Shown piece after piece: positions 23,501 to 30,919 of a stretch of DNA of 43,579 nt; the stretch's first letter is position 1; each line of letters starts with the position of its first letter. A program made the translations under genes and the position numbers. Below the pieces are notes generated by a model, which saw nothing but the letters and a program-made list of their open reading frames with translations, was not told the origin of the DNA and searched no databases. The stretch covers positions 1-43,579 of the forward strand of contig JAUIAC010000016.1 of NCBI GenBank assembly GCA_030425545.1. Direction: 5' to 3'. Source of the stretch: a bacterium (GTDB lineage: Bacteria; Myxococcota_A; UBA9042).

Positions 23501-26260
23501 GCGGATGCGGTGGTTGTTGCGGTCGGCCACGTACACGTTGCCCGCCGCGTCAGCCGCCACGTCTTCCGGGTAGTAGAAGCGCGCGGACGTCGGCGCGCCG
23601 TCGGTGTAGCCCGCCGTGCCGCTGCCGCAGAAGTTGACCACGTCGCCCGCGCCGGACACGCACTTGCCGCCCACGCACACGTCGGCGAGCGTGCAGGCGT
23701 CGCCGTCGTTGCACGCCTTGGTCAGCGCCACGTACTCGCACTGCCCGGTGAACGCGTTGCACGAGTCGGTGGTGCAGGGGCTGTTGTCGTTGCAGTCCTT
23801 GGTCTTGCCCTTGCACTGGCCAACCGCGTCGCAGGTGTCGCCGGTGCTGCAGGCCGAGCCGTCGTCGCAGGCGTCGCCGGCCTTGAGTGTGTCGTGCTGG
23901 CAGGCGCCGAGCTTGGTGTTGCAGGTGTCGAGCGTGCAGGCGTTGCCGTCGTCGCAGCCCTTGACCCCGCCGTCGAAGCGCCGGATGCGGTTGTTGGCGC
24001 TGTCGGCCACGAAGAGGTTGCCCGCGCCGTCGCCAGCGATGCCCCAGGGCTGGTTGAGCTGCGCCGCGCTGCCGGCGCCCTCCTTGTAGGCGGCGGTGCC
24101 GTTGCCGGCCACGGTGAGCACGAGCCCGGTCTTCTTGATCAGGCGAACGCGGTGGCCGTCCTTCTCCGCCACAGCCAGGTCCCCCGACTTCAACATGAAG
24201 ACGTCCGCCGGCGTGGCGAACTGCGCGGTGGCCAGCGCGCCGTCGACAGAAGCCTTGGTGCCCGTGCCGGCGAAGGTCGTCACCACGCCGCTGGTGGAGA
24301 TGACCCGCACCCGGTGGTTGTTGCCGTCGGCCACGTAGATCTTGCCGTCGCCAGCGACGTCGAGGCCGTAGGGGTAGTTGAACTTGGCCGCCGCAGCCTT
24401 GCCCTCGGCGAACCCCGCGCTGCCGGAGCCGGCCACGGTGGTCACCACGCCGTTGACGTCGATCCGGCGGATCCGGTGGTTGTAGCTGTCTGCCACGAAG
24501 ACCTGGCCCTTGGCGTCCACGGCCACGCCCTGGGGGTTGTTGAAGCTCGCCGAAGCGCCGGGGCCGTCCTTCCACGTCGCAGAGCCGTTGCCAGCCTTGG
24601 TGTCGACCTGCCCCTTGGTGCTCACGCTGCGGATGCGGTGGTTGGCCGAGTCCGCGACGTAGACGGTGCCGTCCGGCCCCGTGGCCACGTCCTCGGGAGA
24701 CGAGAAGCGGGCGCTGTTACCGGGTCCGTTGAGGAAGCCCTTGGTGCCCGAGCCCGCGACCGTGCTCACCTGGCCCTGCGCGTTGATGGCGCGCACCCGG
24801 TGGTTGCTGCGGTCGGCGATGACCAGCGTGCCGTCAGGCGAGCGGTGGATGCCCCGCGGCAGGTTGAACGACGCCGCCTGACCGTTGCCGTCCTGGTACT
24901 TGGCCGCGCCGGTGCCCGCGACTAGCGAGCTCTTCGGCGCGGCGCCGGTCACGCACTTGCCCGTGACGCAGACCTCGCCGGAGGTGCAGGCGTCGCCGTC
25001 GTCGCAGGGCCCGGTCTTGACCTTGTTGCTGCAGCTCTTGGTGGCCACGTCGCAGAGGTCTTCTGTGCACGGGTTGCCGTCGTTGCAGCCCTTCTGGCCG
25101 GCGGGCGGCGTGCACTGCCCGGCCGCGTCGCACGACTCGCCGGTGGTGCAGGCCTCGCCGTCGTCGCAGGGCGTGCCCACGGCGAGCCCGGTGTTCGTGC
25201 ACTTGCCCGTCTGCGGGTCGCAGCTGTCCACCGTGCAGGTCTTGCCGTCGTCGCAGAGCTGCTTCTGGCCGACGCAGTTGCCGGTCTGGTCGCACGAGCC
25301 CCCGACGCTGCACAGGCCGTCGCTGCAGGGCGAGCCCAGCAGCTTGGGCTTGTAGACGCAGCCGCCCTGCTTGGGGTCGCAGAAGTCGTCGGTGCACGGC
25401 TTCTTGTCGTCACACACCGTCAGGTCGCCGCCGGTGCACGCGCCGAAGAAGCACTTGTCGTTGGACGTGCACGGGTTCAGGTCGTCGCAGGGCAGGTCGT
25501 CCTTGGACTTGTTCGTGCACGCGCCGGCGTCGTTGCAGTCGTCGACGGTGCAGGGGTTGCCGTCGTCACACTGAGCGCTCGCCTTGCCCACGCACTTGCC
25601 GTCCGCGCAGAGGTCGTTGTTGGTGCAGTTCTTGCCGTCGTTACAGAACTTGCCGTCACCGAGGTAGAGGTTCTCGCAGGCGCCGGTGTCGGACTTGCAA
25701 GCGTCGACCGTGCAGGTGTTGTTGTCGTCGCAGTTCTTCTTCTGCCCGGGGTTGCAGATGCCGTTCTGGCAGGCGTCGCCGGTGGTGCACTTGCTGCCGT
25801 CGTCGCAGGGCGAGCCCACCGGCAGGCTGTAGGCGCAGCCGTCTTCGCCAGCGGCGCCCTTCGCGCCGTCGCAGGTCTGGTCCGTGCAGGGGTTGCCGTC
25901 GTCGCACGCGGTGTCGTCGGTCTTGCCGTTGCAGTCGTTGTCGACGTTGTCGCACTTCTCGGTGGGCGGGTTCGTGGGTACGCAGCCCGCGGTGTCCACG
26001 GCAGGGCCGGTGTCGGTGCCGGTGGCGTCCGCCGCGTCGCTGCCTGCCGCGCTGTCTTGCGTGGCGCTCGTGTCGCTCGCGCCTGTGTCCGTGGGCAGGC
26101 CGCTGTCGCTGAGGCCCCCGATGTCAAAGGGCGCCACACCGCCGCCAGGGGCAGGGGTGTACTGCGTGCCGCAGGCGCCGAGCCCAGCGGTGAGCGCCAC
26201 GGCGACGAGCCGGATCCCGACCGAGTGGGCGTGCAAGAAACGAGGTGTACGTGCGATCAC
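20546..26260 (-). CDS. Giant lipoprotein: three six-bladed NHL propellers, Cys-rich repeats and a DUF1554-like domain (1904 aa)
   Basis: GTG start with AGGAG upstream. Signal peptide with lipobox L-G-A-C (about residue 30). Residues ~32-80 are a Ser/Thr/Asp/Gly linker, followed by a MopE-like CDNVDNDCNG. About 95-440 is a series of CDDGxxCTxxxC repeats. Three propellers follow (about 443-763, 873-1190 and 1303-1623), each of exactly six NHL repeats of the form P-x-G-V-A-V-D-x2-G-x-V-Y-V-A-D-x2-N-H-R-I-R. Each propeller is followed by a Cys-rich cluster. The C-terminus (about 1714-1904) carries FLSSAIYTGNLGG, CQALADAAGL and WFAWLS, resembling the DUF1554/lectin-like domain of surface proteins. 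No enzymatic motif is seen; it looks like an adhesin or binding scaffold at the cell surface. The opposite strand is also open for long stretches, an effect of base composition. Confidence 0.93.
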   Translation of the reverse strand: MIARTPRFLHAHSVGIRLVAVALTAGLGACGTQYTPAPGGGVAPFDIGGLSDSGLPTDTGASDTSATQDSAAGSDAADATGTDTGPAVDTAGCVPTNPPTEKCDNVDNDCNGKTDDTACDDGNPCTDQTCDGAKGAAGEDGCAYSLPVGSPCDDGSKCTTGDACQNGICNPGQKKNCDDNNTCTVDACKSDTGACENLYLGDGKFCNDGKNCTNNDLCADGKCVGKASAQCDDGNPCTVDDCNDAGACTNKSKDDLPCDDLNPCTSNDKCFFGACTGGDLTVCDDKKPCTDDFCDPKQGGCVYKPKLLGSPCSDGLCSVGGSCDQTGNCVGQKQLCDDGKTCTVDSCDPQTGKCTNTGLAVGTPCDDGEACTTGESCDAAGQCTPPAGQKGCNDGNPCTEDLCDVATKSCSNKVKTGPCDDGDACTSGEVCVTGKCVTGAAPKSSLVAGTGAAKYQDGNGQAASFNLPRGIHRSPDGTLVIADRSNHRVRAINAQGQVSTVAGSGTKGFLNGPGNSARFSSPEDVATGPDGTVYVADSANHRIRSVSTKGQVDTKAGNGSATWKDGPGASASFNNPQGVAVDAKGQVFVADSYNHRIRRIDVNGVVTTVAGSGSAGFAEGKAAAAKFNYPYGLDVAGDGKIYVADGNNHRVRVISTSGVVTTFAGTGTKASVDGALATAQFATPADVFMLKSGDLAVAEKDGHRVRLIKKTGLVLTVAGNGTAAYKEGAGSAAQLNQPWGIAGDGAGNLFVADSANNRIRRFDGGVKGCDDGNACTLDTCNTKLGACQHDTLKAGDACDDGSACSTGDTCDAVGQCKGKTKDCNDNSPCTTDSCNAFTGQCEYVALTKACNDGDACTLADVCVGGKCVSGAGDVVNFCGSGTAGYTDGAPTSARFYYPEDVAADAAGNVYVADRNNHRIRKITANGTASVLAGTGSSSYLDGAGNVARFYYPAGVAVDSKGVVYVADSYNHRIRKVQANGTTSTLAGSSSGWQDGVGTSARFSYPEGVDVDAGGNVYVADRANQRIRKITPSGAVTTLAGTGSSGFVDGPAKSAKFSNPYDVAFGPQGDVFVADYNNQRVRRIAPDGSVTTFAGNGSKGTSDGKGQGASLSGPRALAVDPLGNLLLADRDGSMIRRITADGVVFTLAGKAGAGYVNGKPATAKFNNPSGIAVGQDGSVYVADRSNHRVRKLKPTQTLCNDGDSCTTDLCDKTTGKCDFKKIGSGGKCEDGDACTVGETCSLAGKCAGGKPKVCSDGNPCTTDQCNSFSGGCFFAPAQAVCTDGQFCTVNDRCVDGKCVGDLSDVYTMAGSTAGFVDAAGPKAKFNAPWDVAFDAKGNVFVADRSNHRIRKVAANGLVTTLAGQSSASYLEGTGASARFYYPSGVAVDKSGNVVVADTYNNRIRSVSPGGKTSLIAGQSSYGYTNGKGASARFYRPEGVAVDRNTGMIYVADTYNHRIRRVDPAGNVTLVAGSGSASYLDGAATSARFYYPRDVDVSSKGDIYVADGNNHMIRRIAAKGFAVTTFAGQKSNGFANGKGGSAKFYYPYGLAFGPDDVLYVGDQSNHRVRRVLPDGTVDVFAGSGQYGFLDESADLAKFYNLHGLDVDSAGNMVIADYNNHRIRRINSPYKSCGDGTECTVNACDEANDKCTTEKAKDFTSCTDGNLCLEGALCNSGKCVGGVDKNQSGGCDDKNACTVDSCNKSTGACVYKPAPGCVAHRRVFLSSAIYTGNLGGIDGGHAKCQALADAAGLGGKWFAWLSTYQTWPATYFDKSPYPYKLLDGKTVALNWNDLVDGALDNGINLNEKGQLINSTNSSSNSYCGSSIRPKVHTGTTTAGTRMSSSSIYMCNRWQTSSSSSSYRTYSGRAGATNSQWTQGCTSDRCYSSYQGHLYCFEQTNFWSKQNP

Positions 26261-26430
26261 AGGACGACTCCTGGGGTGGACGCGCGAGCGTTTGGCCGCG
26301 CGGGCGAGCCCTGTCGTGGCGGACTAGGGGCTGACGAGCGCCTGCAGGCTACTCAACCCGCGGGGTTGGCGGCAAGGACTGCGCGTTCACCTGCGCCGGA
26401 AAGCGCCCTGTGGTGCGCGGCGCGGGGCGC

Positions 26431-27435
26431 TCAGTAGATCGCGCGCGGCGGGTCCACAAGCTTCTGCTGCACCTTGCGCGCCAAGGCCCGCGCTCGGCAG
26501 CGCTTGGACGACTGGTAGCGGGCGAAGCGGTCGCGGTAGGGGCGCAGCGCGTCGGCGTGCTCGGGGAACATCATCATCAGCGCCTGCATCTGCGCGACGT
26601 GAACACGGTGGTAGAAGGGGCTCGCGACCATGCCGCCCAGGTCGTAGCGGGTCCAGTAGCCCAGGTCGTAGCGCGGCAGCAGCGAGACGAGCGTCGCCAC
26701 GGTCTCCTTCAGCGCGCTGGCGTACGCTGGACGCGGGTCCACCAGCTGCATGTCGTAGAGCCCCACCAGGCAGAAGCTCCACCCGTTGAGCACCGTGTTT
26801 GGGGGCTCATAAGGGTACTCCTCCAGCCGAAAGCCGCCCTCGACTCGGGCCGAGCAGCCCCCCTCCGACACCGGCTGGAGCAGCTTGGCCAGCGCCAGGT
26901 GCGCCGCGTCCAGAAAGCGCGCGTCCCCTGTGGCGGCGTGGGCCCGGACCAGCATCGACGCAGCCTCGCCCTGGCTCATGCCCGAGCAGAGCGTCGTCAT
27001 CCGCCCGGTGCGAAAGGCCTCCGGCCAAGGGAAGCCGCCGTCGTCGTCCTGCGCCTCCAGGGCCCACTCCGAGATGCGGAGCAGCGCACCCAGCTGTGGG
27101 TGATCCGGCGCCTCGCCCGCCTCCAGCCAGCGGTCCCAGTGCCCCAGCCCTTTCTGAAAGGCCGCGGTCGGGAAGCGGTGCTGGTCGCCCTGCACGTCCG
27201 TCATCAGCGGCACGCCCGCAGCGTCCATCTCGCCGGGCCAGTCGGCCTTGTGGCGCATGTCGTTGAAGTAGCCGCGCAGCTCACCCGCCACGAAGAGCGC
27301 GCCCAGGTCCTGGGGCTTGTGGTAGTAGCTGTTGCCGGTGGCGATCTCGATCCACGACCGAAACATGGCGGCGTAGGTCTTCAAGGTGTCGGCGGGGCTC
27401 AGCGGGCTCCCGGATCGCATCGCACTACGTCCCAC
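26431..27435 (-). CDS. D-glucuronyl C5-epimerase C-terminal-family protein (334 aa)
   Basis: The protein is an (alpha/alpha) barrel-type family member. Visible signatures are WALEAQDDDGGFPWPE, SGMSQGEAASMLVRAHAATG, FRLEEYPYEPPNTVLNGWSF then CLVGLYDM, and WTRYDLGGMVASPFYHRVHV. These correspond to conserved blocks of heparosan/glucuronate C5-epimerases, including the Tyr-bearing EEYP and YDL segments. The family converts D-glucuronate to L-iduronate in a polysaccharide. There is no signal peptide, so it would act in the cytoplasm or on lipid-linked precursors, or be released otherwise. The GTG start at 27435 is chosen for a perfect GGAGG five bases upstream; an ATG follows at 27420. No polysaccharide synthase is adjacent in this window. 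Confidence 0.8.
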   Translation of the reverse strand: MGRSAMRSGSPLSPADTLKTYAAMFRSWIEIATGNSYYHKPQDLGALFVAGELRGYFNDMRHKADWPGEMDAAGVPLMTDVQGDQHRFPTAAFQKGLGHWDRWLEAGEAPDHPQLGALLRISEWALEAQDDDGGFPWPEAFRTGRMTTLCSGMSQGEAASMLVRAHAATGDARFLDAAHLALAKLLQPVSEGGCSARVEGGFRLEEYPYEPPNTVLNGWSFCLVGLYDMQLVDPRPAYASALKETVATLVSLLPRYDLGYWTRYDLGGMVASPFYHRVHVAQMQALMMMFPEHADALRPYRDRFARYQSSKRCRARALARKVQQKLVDPPRAIY

Positions 27436-27461
27436 AGGGTCCTCCAGTCGCAGGTTGTTCT

Positions 27462-27493
27462 CGGCGTGGGGTGTTCACGGCGTGGGGTGTTCA
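27462..27493. repeat. 16-bp tandem duplication upstream of the epimerase and pirin genes
   Basis: CGGCGTGGGGTGTTCA occurs twice in direct tandem (27462-27477 and 27478-27493) with a CGGCG stub after it. It lies in the divergent gap just upstream of the epimerase gene, so it may be a doubled regulator site, or simple slippage. Confidence 0.6.
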
Positions 27494-27609
27494 CGGCGCC
27501 CCTTCGCCCACGGCTCCCGCTCGACAGGCCACAGGCTGTGGCGCCGGCGCGCCGCATGGTGTTGGGCCCTCTCCGGGAGCGCAACCCGCGGGTCCCCGCG
27601 CCGCACGCG

Positions 27610-27624
27610 GCAACAGACTGTTGC
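27610..27624. promoter_or_regulatory. Perfect 7-1-7 dyad upstream of the pirin gene
   Basis: GCAACAGACTGTTGC is a perfect inverted repeat, 107 bp before the pirin start in the divergent gap. Its GCAACA half-site recurs in opposite orientation at the phaR control region (29725-29739). The regulator is unknown. Confidence 0.4.
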
Positions 27625-27730
27625 GTAGCCCACCCTTGTGTCGGCGGCCCAGACGGCCAAACTGGATCCTGGGTGCGCGGCCGCCCCGCGTGTAGGTCGC
27701 TCGCACCGCTCCCCAAGACCAGGCACGACC

Positions 27731-28837
27731 ATGAGCAAGCCCCAGCAGCCTCGCCCCACCTCCGCTCCGCGCCCGACACCGAGCGCCACGCACGGCCCGA
27801 CCGACGGCGCCACCTCGCGAGACCCGGTGGTGCACCTGCGGCCCCTCGGCTTCCCCTGGAAGACGGAGGACCCCTTCCTCTTCTCCGTCCACCACCTCGA
27901 CCACTACCCGGCCGGTGACGGCAACATGGCGCCCACGGTCCCGCTGACCGGGCGGCACATTGGCAGCGACTTCTCGGGTCGAGACGGCTGGAGCATGTAC
28001 CACGGCCGCACCGTGCCGGGCTTTCCGCAGCACCCGCACCGCGGCTTCGAGACCATCAGCGTCATGCGGCGGGGCTACATCGACCACGCCGACTCCATGG
28101 GGGCGACCGCCCGCATCGGCCCTGGCGACGTCCAGTGGATGACGGCGGGCAAGGGCATCGTGCACGCAGAGATGTTCCCGCTGCTCGACCCCAAGGGACC
28201 CAACCCTTTGGAGCTCTTCCAGATCTGGATCAACCTGCCGGCGCGCGACAAGATGGTGTCGCCCCACTTCACCATGCTCTGGCGCGAGCAGATCCCGGTG
28301 CGCACCTTTCACGACGCGGCGGGGCACCCGACTCAGGTCACGGTCATCGCCGGCGCGCTGGGGGACACCAAGGCGCCCACGCCGCCGCCGAAGTCGTGGG
28401 CGTCTCGCCCGCAGTCCGACGTCGCGATCTTCTCGATTCGACTTGGCCCGGGGGCCACCTGGACGCTCCCGGCGGGGCCCAAAGGGGTCAACCGCAACCT
28501 CTACCACTTCACCGACGTGCCGCTCAGCGTGGCCAACCGCAGCGTGCCGAGCAAGACGGCCATCAAGGTGCACGCCGACCAGCCGGTGACGCTCACGGCA
28601 GGCGCCAAGGGGTGCGACGTCTTGATGTTGCAGGGGCGCCCCATCGGCGAGCGCGTGGTCCAGCACGGCCCCTTCGTCATGAACACCCAGGCCGAGATTC
28701 GACAGGCCTTCGCCGACTATCGCCGGACCCATTTTGGTCGCTGGCCCTGGCCGAGCGAGGACCCTGTCCACGCCCGCGACGCGGGCCGCTTCGCGCGGCA
28801 TGCCGACGGGCGCGTCGAGCGCAAGCAGCGCGGCTGA
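27731..28837 (+). CDS. Pirin-family bicupin protein (368 aa)
   Basis: The two cupin halves of pirin are clear. The first reads FPQHPHRGFETISVMRRGYI then DHADSMGATARIGPGDVQWM and GIVHAEM, with the His/His...His/Glu metal ligands (HPH and HAE) of iron-binding pirins. The second half has LGPGATWTLPAGPKGVNRNL and ITLTAG-type strands and lacks an obvious metal site. The first 35 residues are Pro/Thr/Ser-rich and probably disordered. Pirins act as redox cofactors, transcription co-regulators or quercetinase-like dioxygenases; which applies here is not visible. Start 27731 precedes the low-complexity N-terminus; its SD is weak. Confidence 0.88.
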   Translation: MSKPQQPRPTSAPRPTPSATHGPTDGATSRDPVVHLRPLGFPWKTEDPFLFSVHHLDHYPAGDGNMAPTVPLTGRHIGSDFSGRDGWSMYHGRTVPGFPQHPHRGFETISVMRRGYIDHADSMGATARIGPGDVQWMTAGKGIVHAEMFPLLDPKGPNPLELFQIWINLPARDKMVSPHFTMLWREQIPVRTFHDAAGHPTQVTVIAGALGDTKAPTPPPKSWASRPQSDVAIFSIRLGPGATWTLPAGPKGVNRNLYHFTDVPLSVANRSVPSKTAIKVHADQPVTLTAGAKGCDVLMLQGRPIGERVVQHGPFVMNTQAEIRQAFADYRRTHFGRWPWPSEDPVHARDAGRFARHADGRVERKQRG

Positions 28838-28920
28838 CCAGGGCAGGGCGCGCCCGTCGCCGCCGCGTCGCAGCGCGAACCCAACGCGCAGCTCGGCGGC
28901 TGGGTCGGTCGCCAACACGC

Positions 28921-28952
28921 CAGCTCGTCAGCTGTTCAGCTTGTCAGCGCTT
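28921..28952. repeat. 8-bp periodic repeat at the 3' end of phaR
   Basis: Four adjacent octamers beginning CAGC (CAGCTCGT, CAGCTGTT, CAGCTTGT, CAGCGCTT) fill the end of the gap between the convergent pirin and phaR genes, up to the phaR stop. It contains a chance CTGTTCA. Function is unknown. Confidence 0.5.
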
Positions 28953-29626
28953 CACGACCCCTCACGCCCCGCGGGCGCTGCGGCTCCCGCTGGCGTCGTG
29001 TCACGCTGGTGCACAGCGTCGCGCAGCGCAGCGATCTCGGCCCGCAGCGCGGCCAGCTCGTCGCGTGGCAGGGGCGTCGCTGGCGCCGCCGGTCCGACGT
29101 CGGCGCCCGCGGCACCCCCGGCGGACGTCGTCGCGGACACGCCGGGCTCCGGGGCCTCCGGAGCCGGAGGAGCGGCGGTGCGTCCGCTCCCTGCTCCCAG
29201 CCACGGCGCGGCCCACGGCAGGCCCCCTTGTCCGGCGTTGAGCAGCGGCGCGAGCAGGGGGTTGAGCCGGGCCATGGCACGCCCCTGGCGCCGCATCTGG
29301 CTGTACACGGTCATGGCCCAGCCCACGTACGAGCCGAAGAACTCGGCCAGCGCGCTGTCGCCCATGCGGACCAGCTCGTGGAGCAAGGGCGTCGGCAACA
29401 GCCGCGCCGCGCCGCGCCCTTCGATCACGATCTGGGCCAGCGTCACCTGGGTGAGATCCTCCCCGGAGCGCGCGTCCACCACTTGCACGTCCACCCCCGA
29501 GCGGATGCGCGCGGACAGCTCCTCGAGGGTCACGTAGCGGCTCTCGTCCGTGTCGTAGAGGCGTCGGTTGCTGTACTTCTTGATCAGCACCACGCCCTTG
29601 TTCAGCTCGCCAGAAGCGCGCGCCAT
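28952..29626 (-). CDS. phaR: PHA/PHB synthesis regulator PhaR-like (224 aa)
   Basis: Residues ~14-80 are the PHB accumulation regulator DNA-binding domain: IKKYSNRRLYDTDESRYVTL then EEL, VQVVDARSGEDLTQVTLAQI then VIEGR. About 80-120 fits the following regulatory segment (LLHELVRMGDSALAEFFGSY). After it comes an Ala/Pro/Gly-rich linker of about 80 residues and a short C-terminal coiled coil (DELAALRAEIAALRDAVHQR). PhaR proteins bind DNA and nascent PHA granules, repressing phasin and pha genes until polymer appears. Start 29626 is chosen for the GGAGGG upstream and the domain start. It is divergent from the PHA operon, with a TGC-N3-GCA dyad between them. Confidence 0.9.
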   Translation of the reverse strand: MARASGELNKGVVLIKKYSNRRLYDTDESRYVTLEELSARIRSGVDVQVVDARSGEDLTQVTLAQIVIEGRGAARLLPTPLLHELVRMGDSALAEFFGSYVGWAMTVYSQMRRQGRAMARLNPLLAPLLNAGQGGLPWAAPWLGAGSGRTAAPPAPEAPEPGVSATTSAGGAAGADVGPAAPATPLPRDELAALRAEIAALRDAVHQRDTTPAGAAAPAGREGS

Positions 29627-29724
29627 GGGTCCCTCCACGCCGTCCGTTCGCGGACGCAGCATGAGCAGCATACCCAAGCGCTCCTGTGCTGTCTCTCAGG
29701 CTGATTTTTCAGCCCATTGCCCGT

Positions 29725-29739
29725 TGTTGCGCCGCAACA
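29725..29739. promoter_or_regulatory. Perfect dyad TGTTGCGCCGCAACA between phaR and the PHA operon
   Basis: TGTTGCG-C-CGCAACA is a perfect inverted repeat with a TGC-N3-GCA core. It lies 99-113 bp upstream of phaR and 32-46 bp upstream of the annotated start of the first operon gene. PhaR of Paracoccus is reported to bind TGC-rich CTGC-N3/4-GCAG sites, so autoregulation and operon control by PhaR is the simplest reading (inference). Confidence 0.5.
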
Positions 29740-29770
29740 TCCGGCTTGACGTGGCGGCCGTCGTCGGCCC

Positions 29771-30919
29771 ATGCTCCGGCCGCTCTCGCCACCGCACGTG
29801 GTGTCCGCGCGCGACGTCCGTGCCTGGCGTCCCTGCTTCGTGTCCCCTCCTCTGCCGCCGGAACGCCGCGTCCCCGACGCGCACTGGATCGCCGCCTTGG
29901 CCCTCCTCAGCCCGCCACTGCGCCCGCTCCGCGTCCACCGACCGTGGCGTCACCGCGACGTACCGCTGCGCGCGCCCGCTGTCGTCGCCCTGCTCGGACT
30001 CGCGCTCCTCTCCGGCTGTGGCGTTGGGCCCTGGCATCGCGGACCCATCCCCGGAGAGCCGGCTGGAGCGCGCTTCGCCGTGCTCCAGGGCGCTCGGGTG
30101 CGCTACGTCGACCAGCCCGCGGCCAGCGCGCCCCAGCGCCCCGATTCAGCCCGGCCGGAGAGCGCGGTGCTGCTGGTCCATGGCTTCGCGTCCTCGCTCG
30201 ATGTCTGGGCAGGGGTGCGTCCAGCTCTCGCGTCGCGTCACCGTGTGCTCGCCTTGGATCTCAAGGGGTTTGGCTGGAGCGACCGCCCGCCAGGGGACTA
30301 CTCGCCGGCCGCCATGGCGCGCCTGGCGTGGGCCTTGCTCGACCGACAGGGGGTCCAGCGCGTCGCGCTGGTGGGCCACAGCTGGGGCGCCAGCGTGGTG
30401 CTGGCCATGGCGCTGCAGCACCCCAGCCGGGTGCGCCGCGTCGCGCTCTACGACGCCTGGGTCTTCGACGAGCAGCTGCCCTCCTTCTTTCGTTGGGCGC
30501 GGGTCGGGGGCGTGGGCGAGTGGCTCTTTGGCGCCTTCTACAAGCAGCGCCCGGTCGACCGGCTCGAGATGGCCTTCTATGCGCCGGGCCGGCTGCCCCA
30601 GCGCTTTGTCGACCATGTGCTGGCGATGGTCGATCGGCCAGGGACCGTGCGCGCCGCCCTCGCCGCGGTCCGCGGCCAGCGCTATGGTGCGGTGCAGCAT
30701 CTCTACAGCGGCGTCCGCGCCCCGACCTTGCTCCTTTGGGGCCGCGACGACCAGGTGACCCCCCTCTTCTATGGCGAGCGGCTCGCGCGTGCGCTCCCGA
30801 ACGCCAGCCTGCGCGTGTACCCGCGATGCGGTCACTTCCCCATGATGGAGGCTGCCGCCGCGTCGACGCGCGACCTGCGCCGCTTCTTGGCTGCGCGCGA
30901 CGTGGGGAGGCGACCATGA
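29771..30919 (+). CDS. Alpha/beta hydrolase, probable lipoprotein (up to 382 aa)
   Basis: The fold is clear: AVLLVHGFASSLDVWAGVRP (oxyanion HG), VLALDLKGFGWSDRPPGDYS, nucleophile elbow GHSWGAS, acid in LLLWGRDDQVTPLF and His in PRCGHFPMME. About 300 residues before the end a hydrophobic stretch VVALLGLALLSGCG ends in a lipobox, so the enzyme is likely exported and lipid-anchored. The start is uncertain: the only ATG, at 29771, leaves about 80 Arg/Pro-rich residues before the lipobox, and a non-ATG start nearer it is plausible. It is the first gene of the PHA operon, overlapping the next by 4 bp. A lipase, esterase or polyester hydrolase are all possible. Confidence 0.78.
   Translation: MLRPLSPPHVVSARDVRAWRPCFVSPPLPPERRVPDAHWIAALALLSPPLRPLRVHRPWRHRDVPLRAPAVVALLGLALLSGCGVGPWHRGPIPGEPAGARFAVLQGARVRYVDQPAASAPQRPDSARPESAVLLVHGFASSLDVWAGVRPALASRHRVLALDLKGFGWSDRPPGDYSPAAMARLAWALLDRQGVQRVALVGHSWGASVVLAMALQHPSRVRRVALYDAWVFDEQLPSFFRWARVGGVGEWLFGAFYKQRPVDRLEMAFYAPGRLPQRFVDHVLAMVDRPGTVRAALAAVRGQRYGAVQHLYSGVRAPTLLLWGRDDQVTPLFYGERLARALPNASLRVYPRCGHFPMMEAAAASTRDLRRFLAARDVGRRP

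Noticed and set aside
21734..24925. Long plus-strand open frame opposite the NHL lipoprotein
   Set aside because: Its repetitive Val/Ala/His/Arg translation mirrors the NHL repeats on the other strand; there is no SD or domain.
28932..28938. A further CTGTTCA near the end of phaR
   Set aside because: It lies between convergent genes within an 8-bp periodic repeat, without the A-rich flank of the CarH modules; chance is likely.
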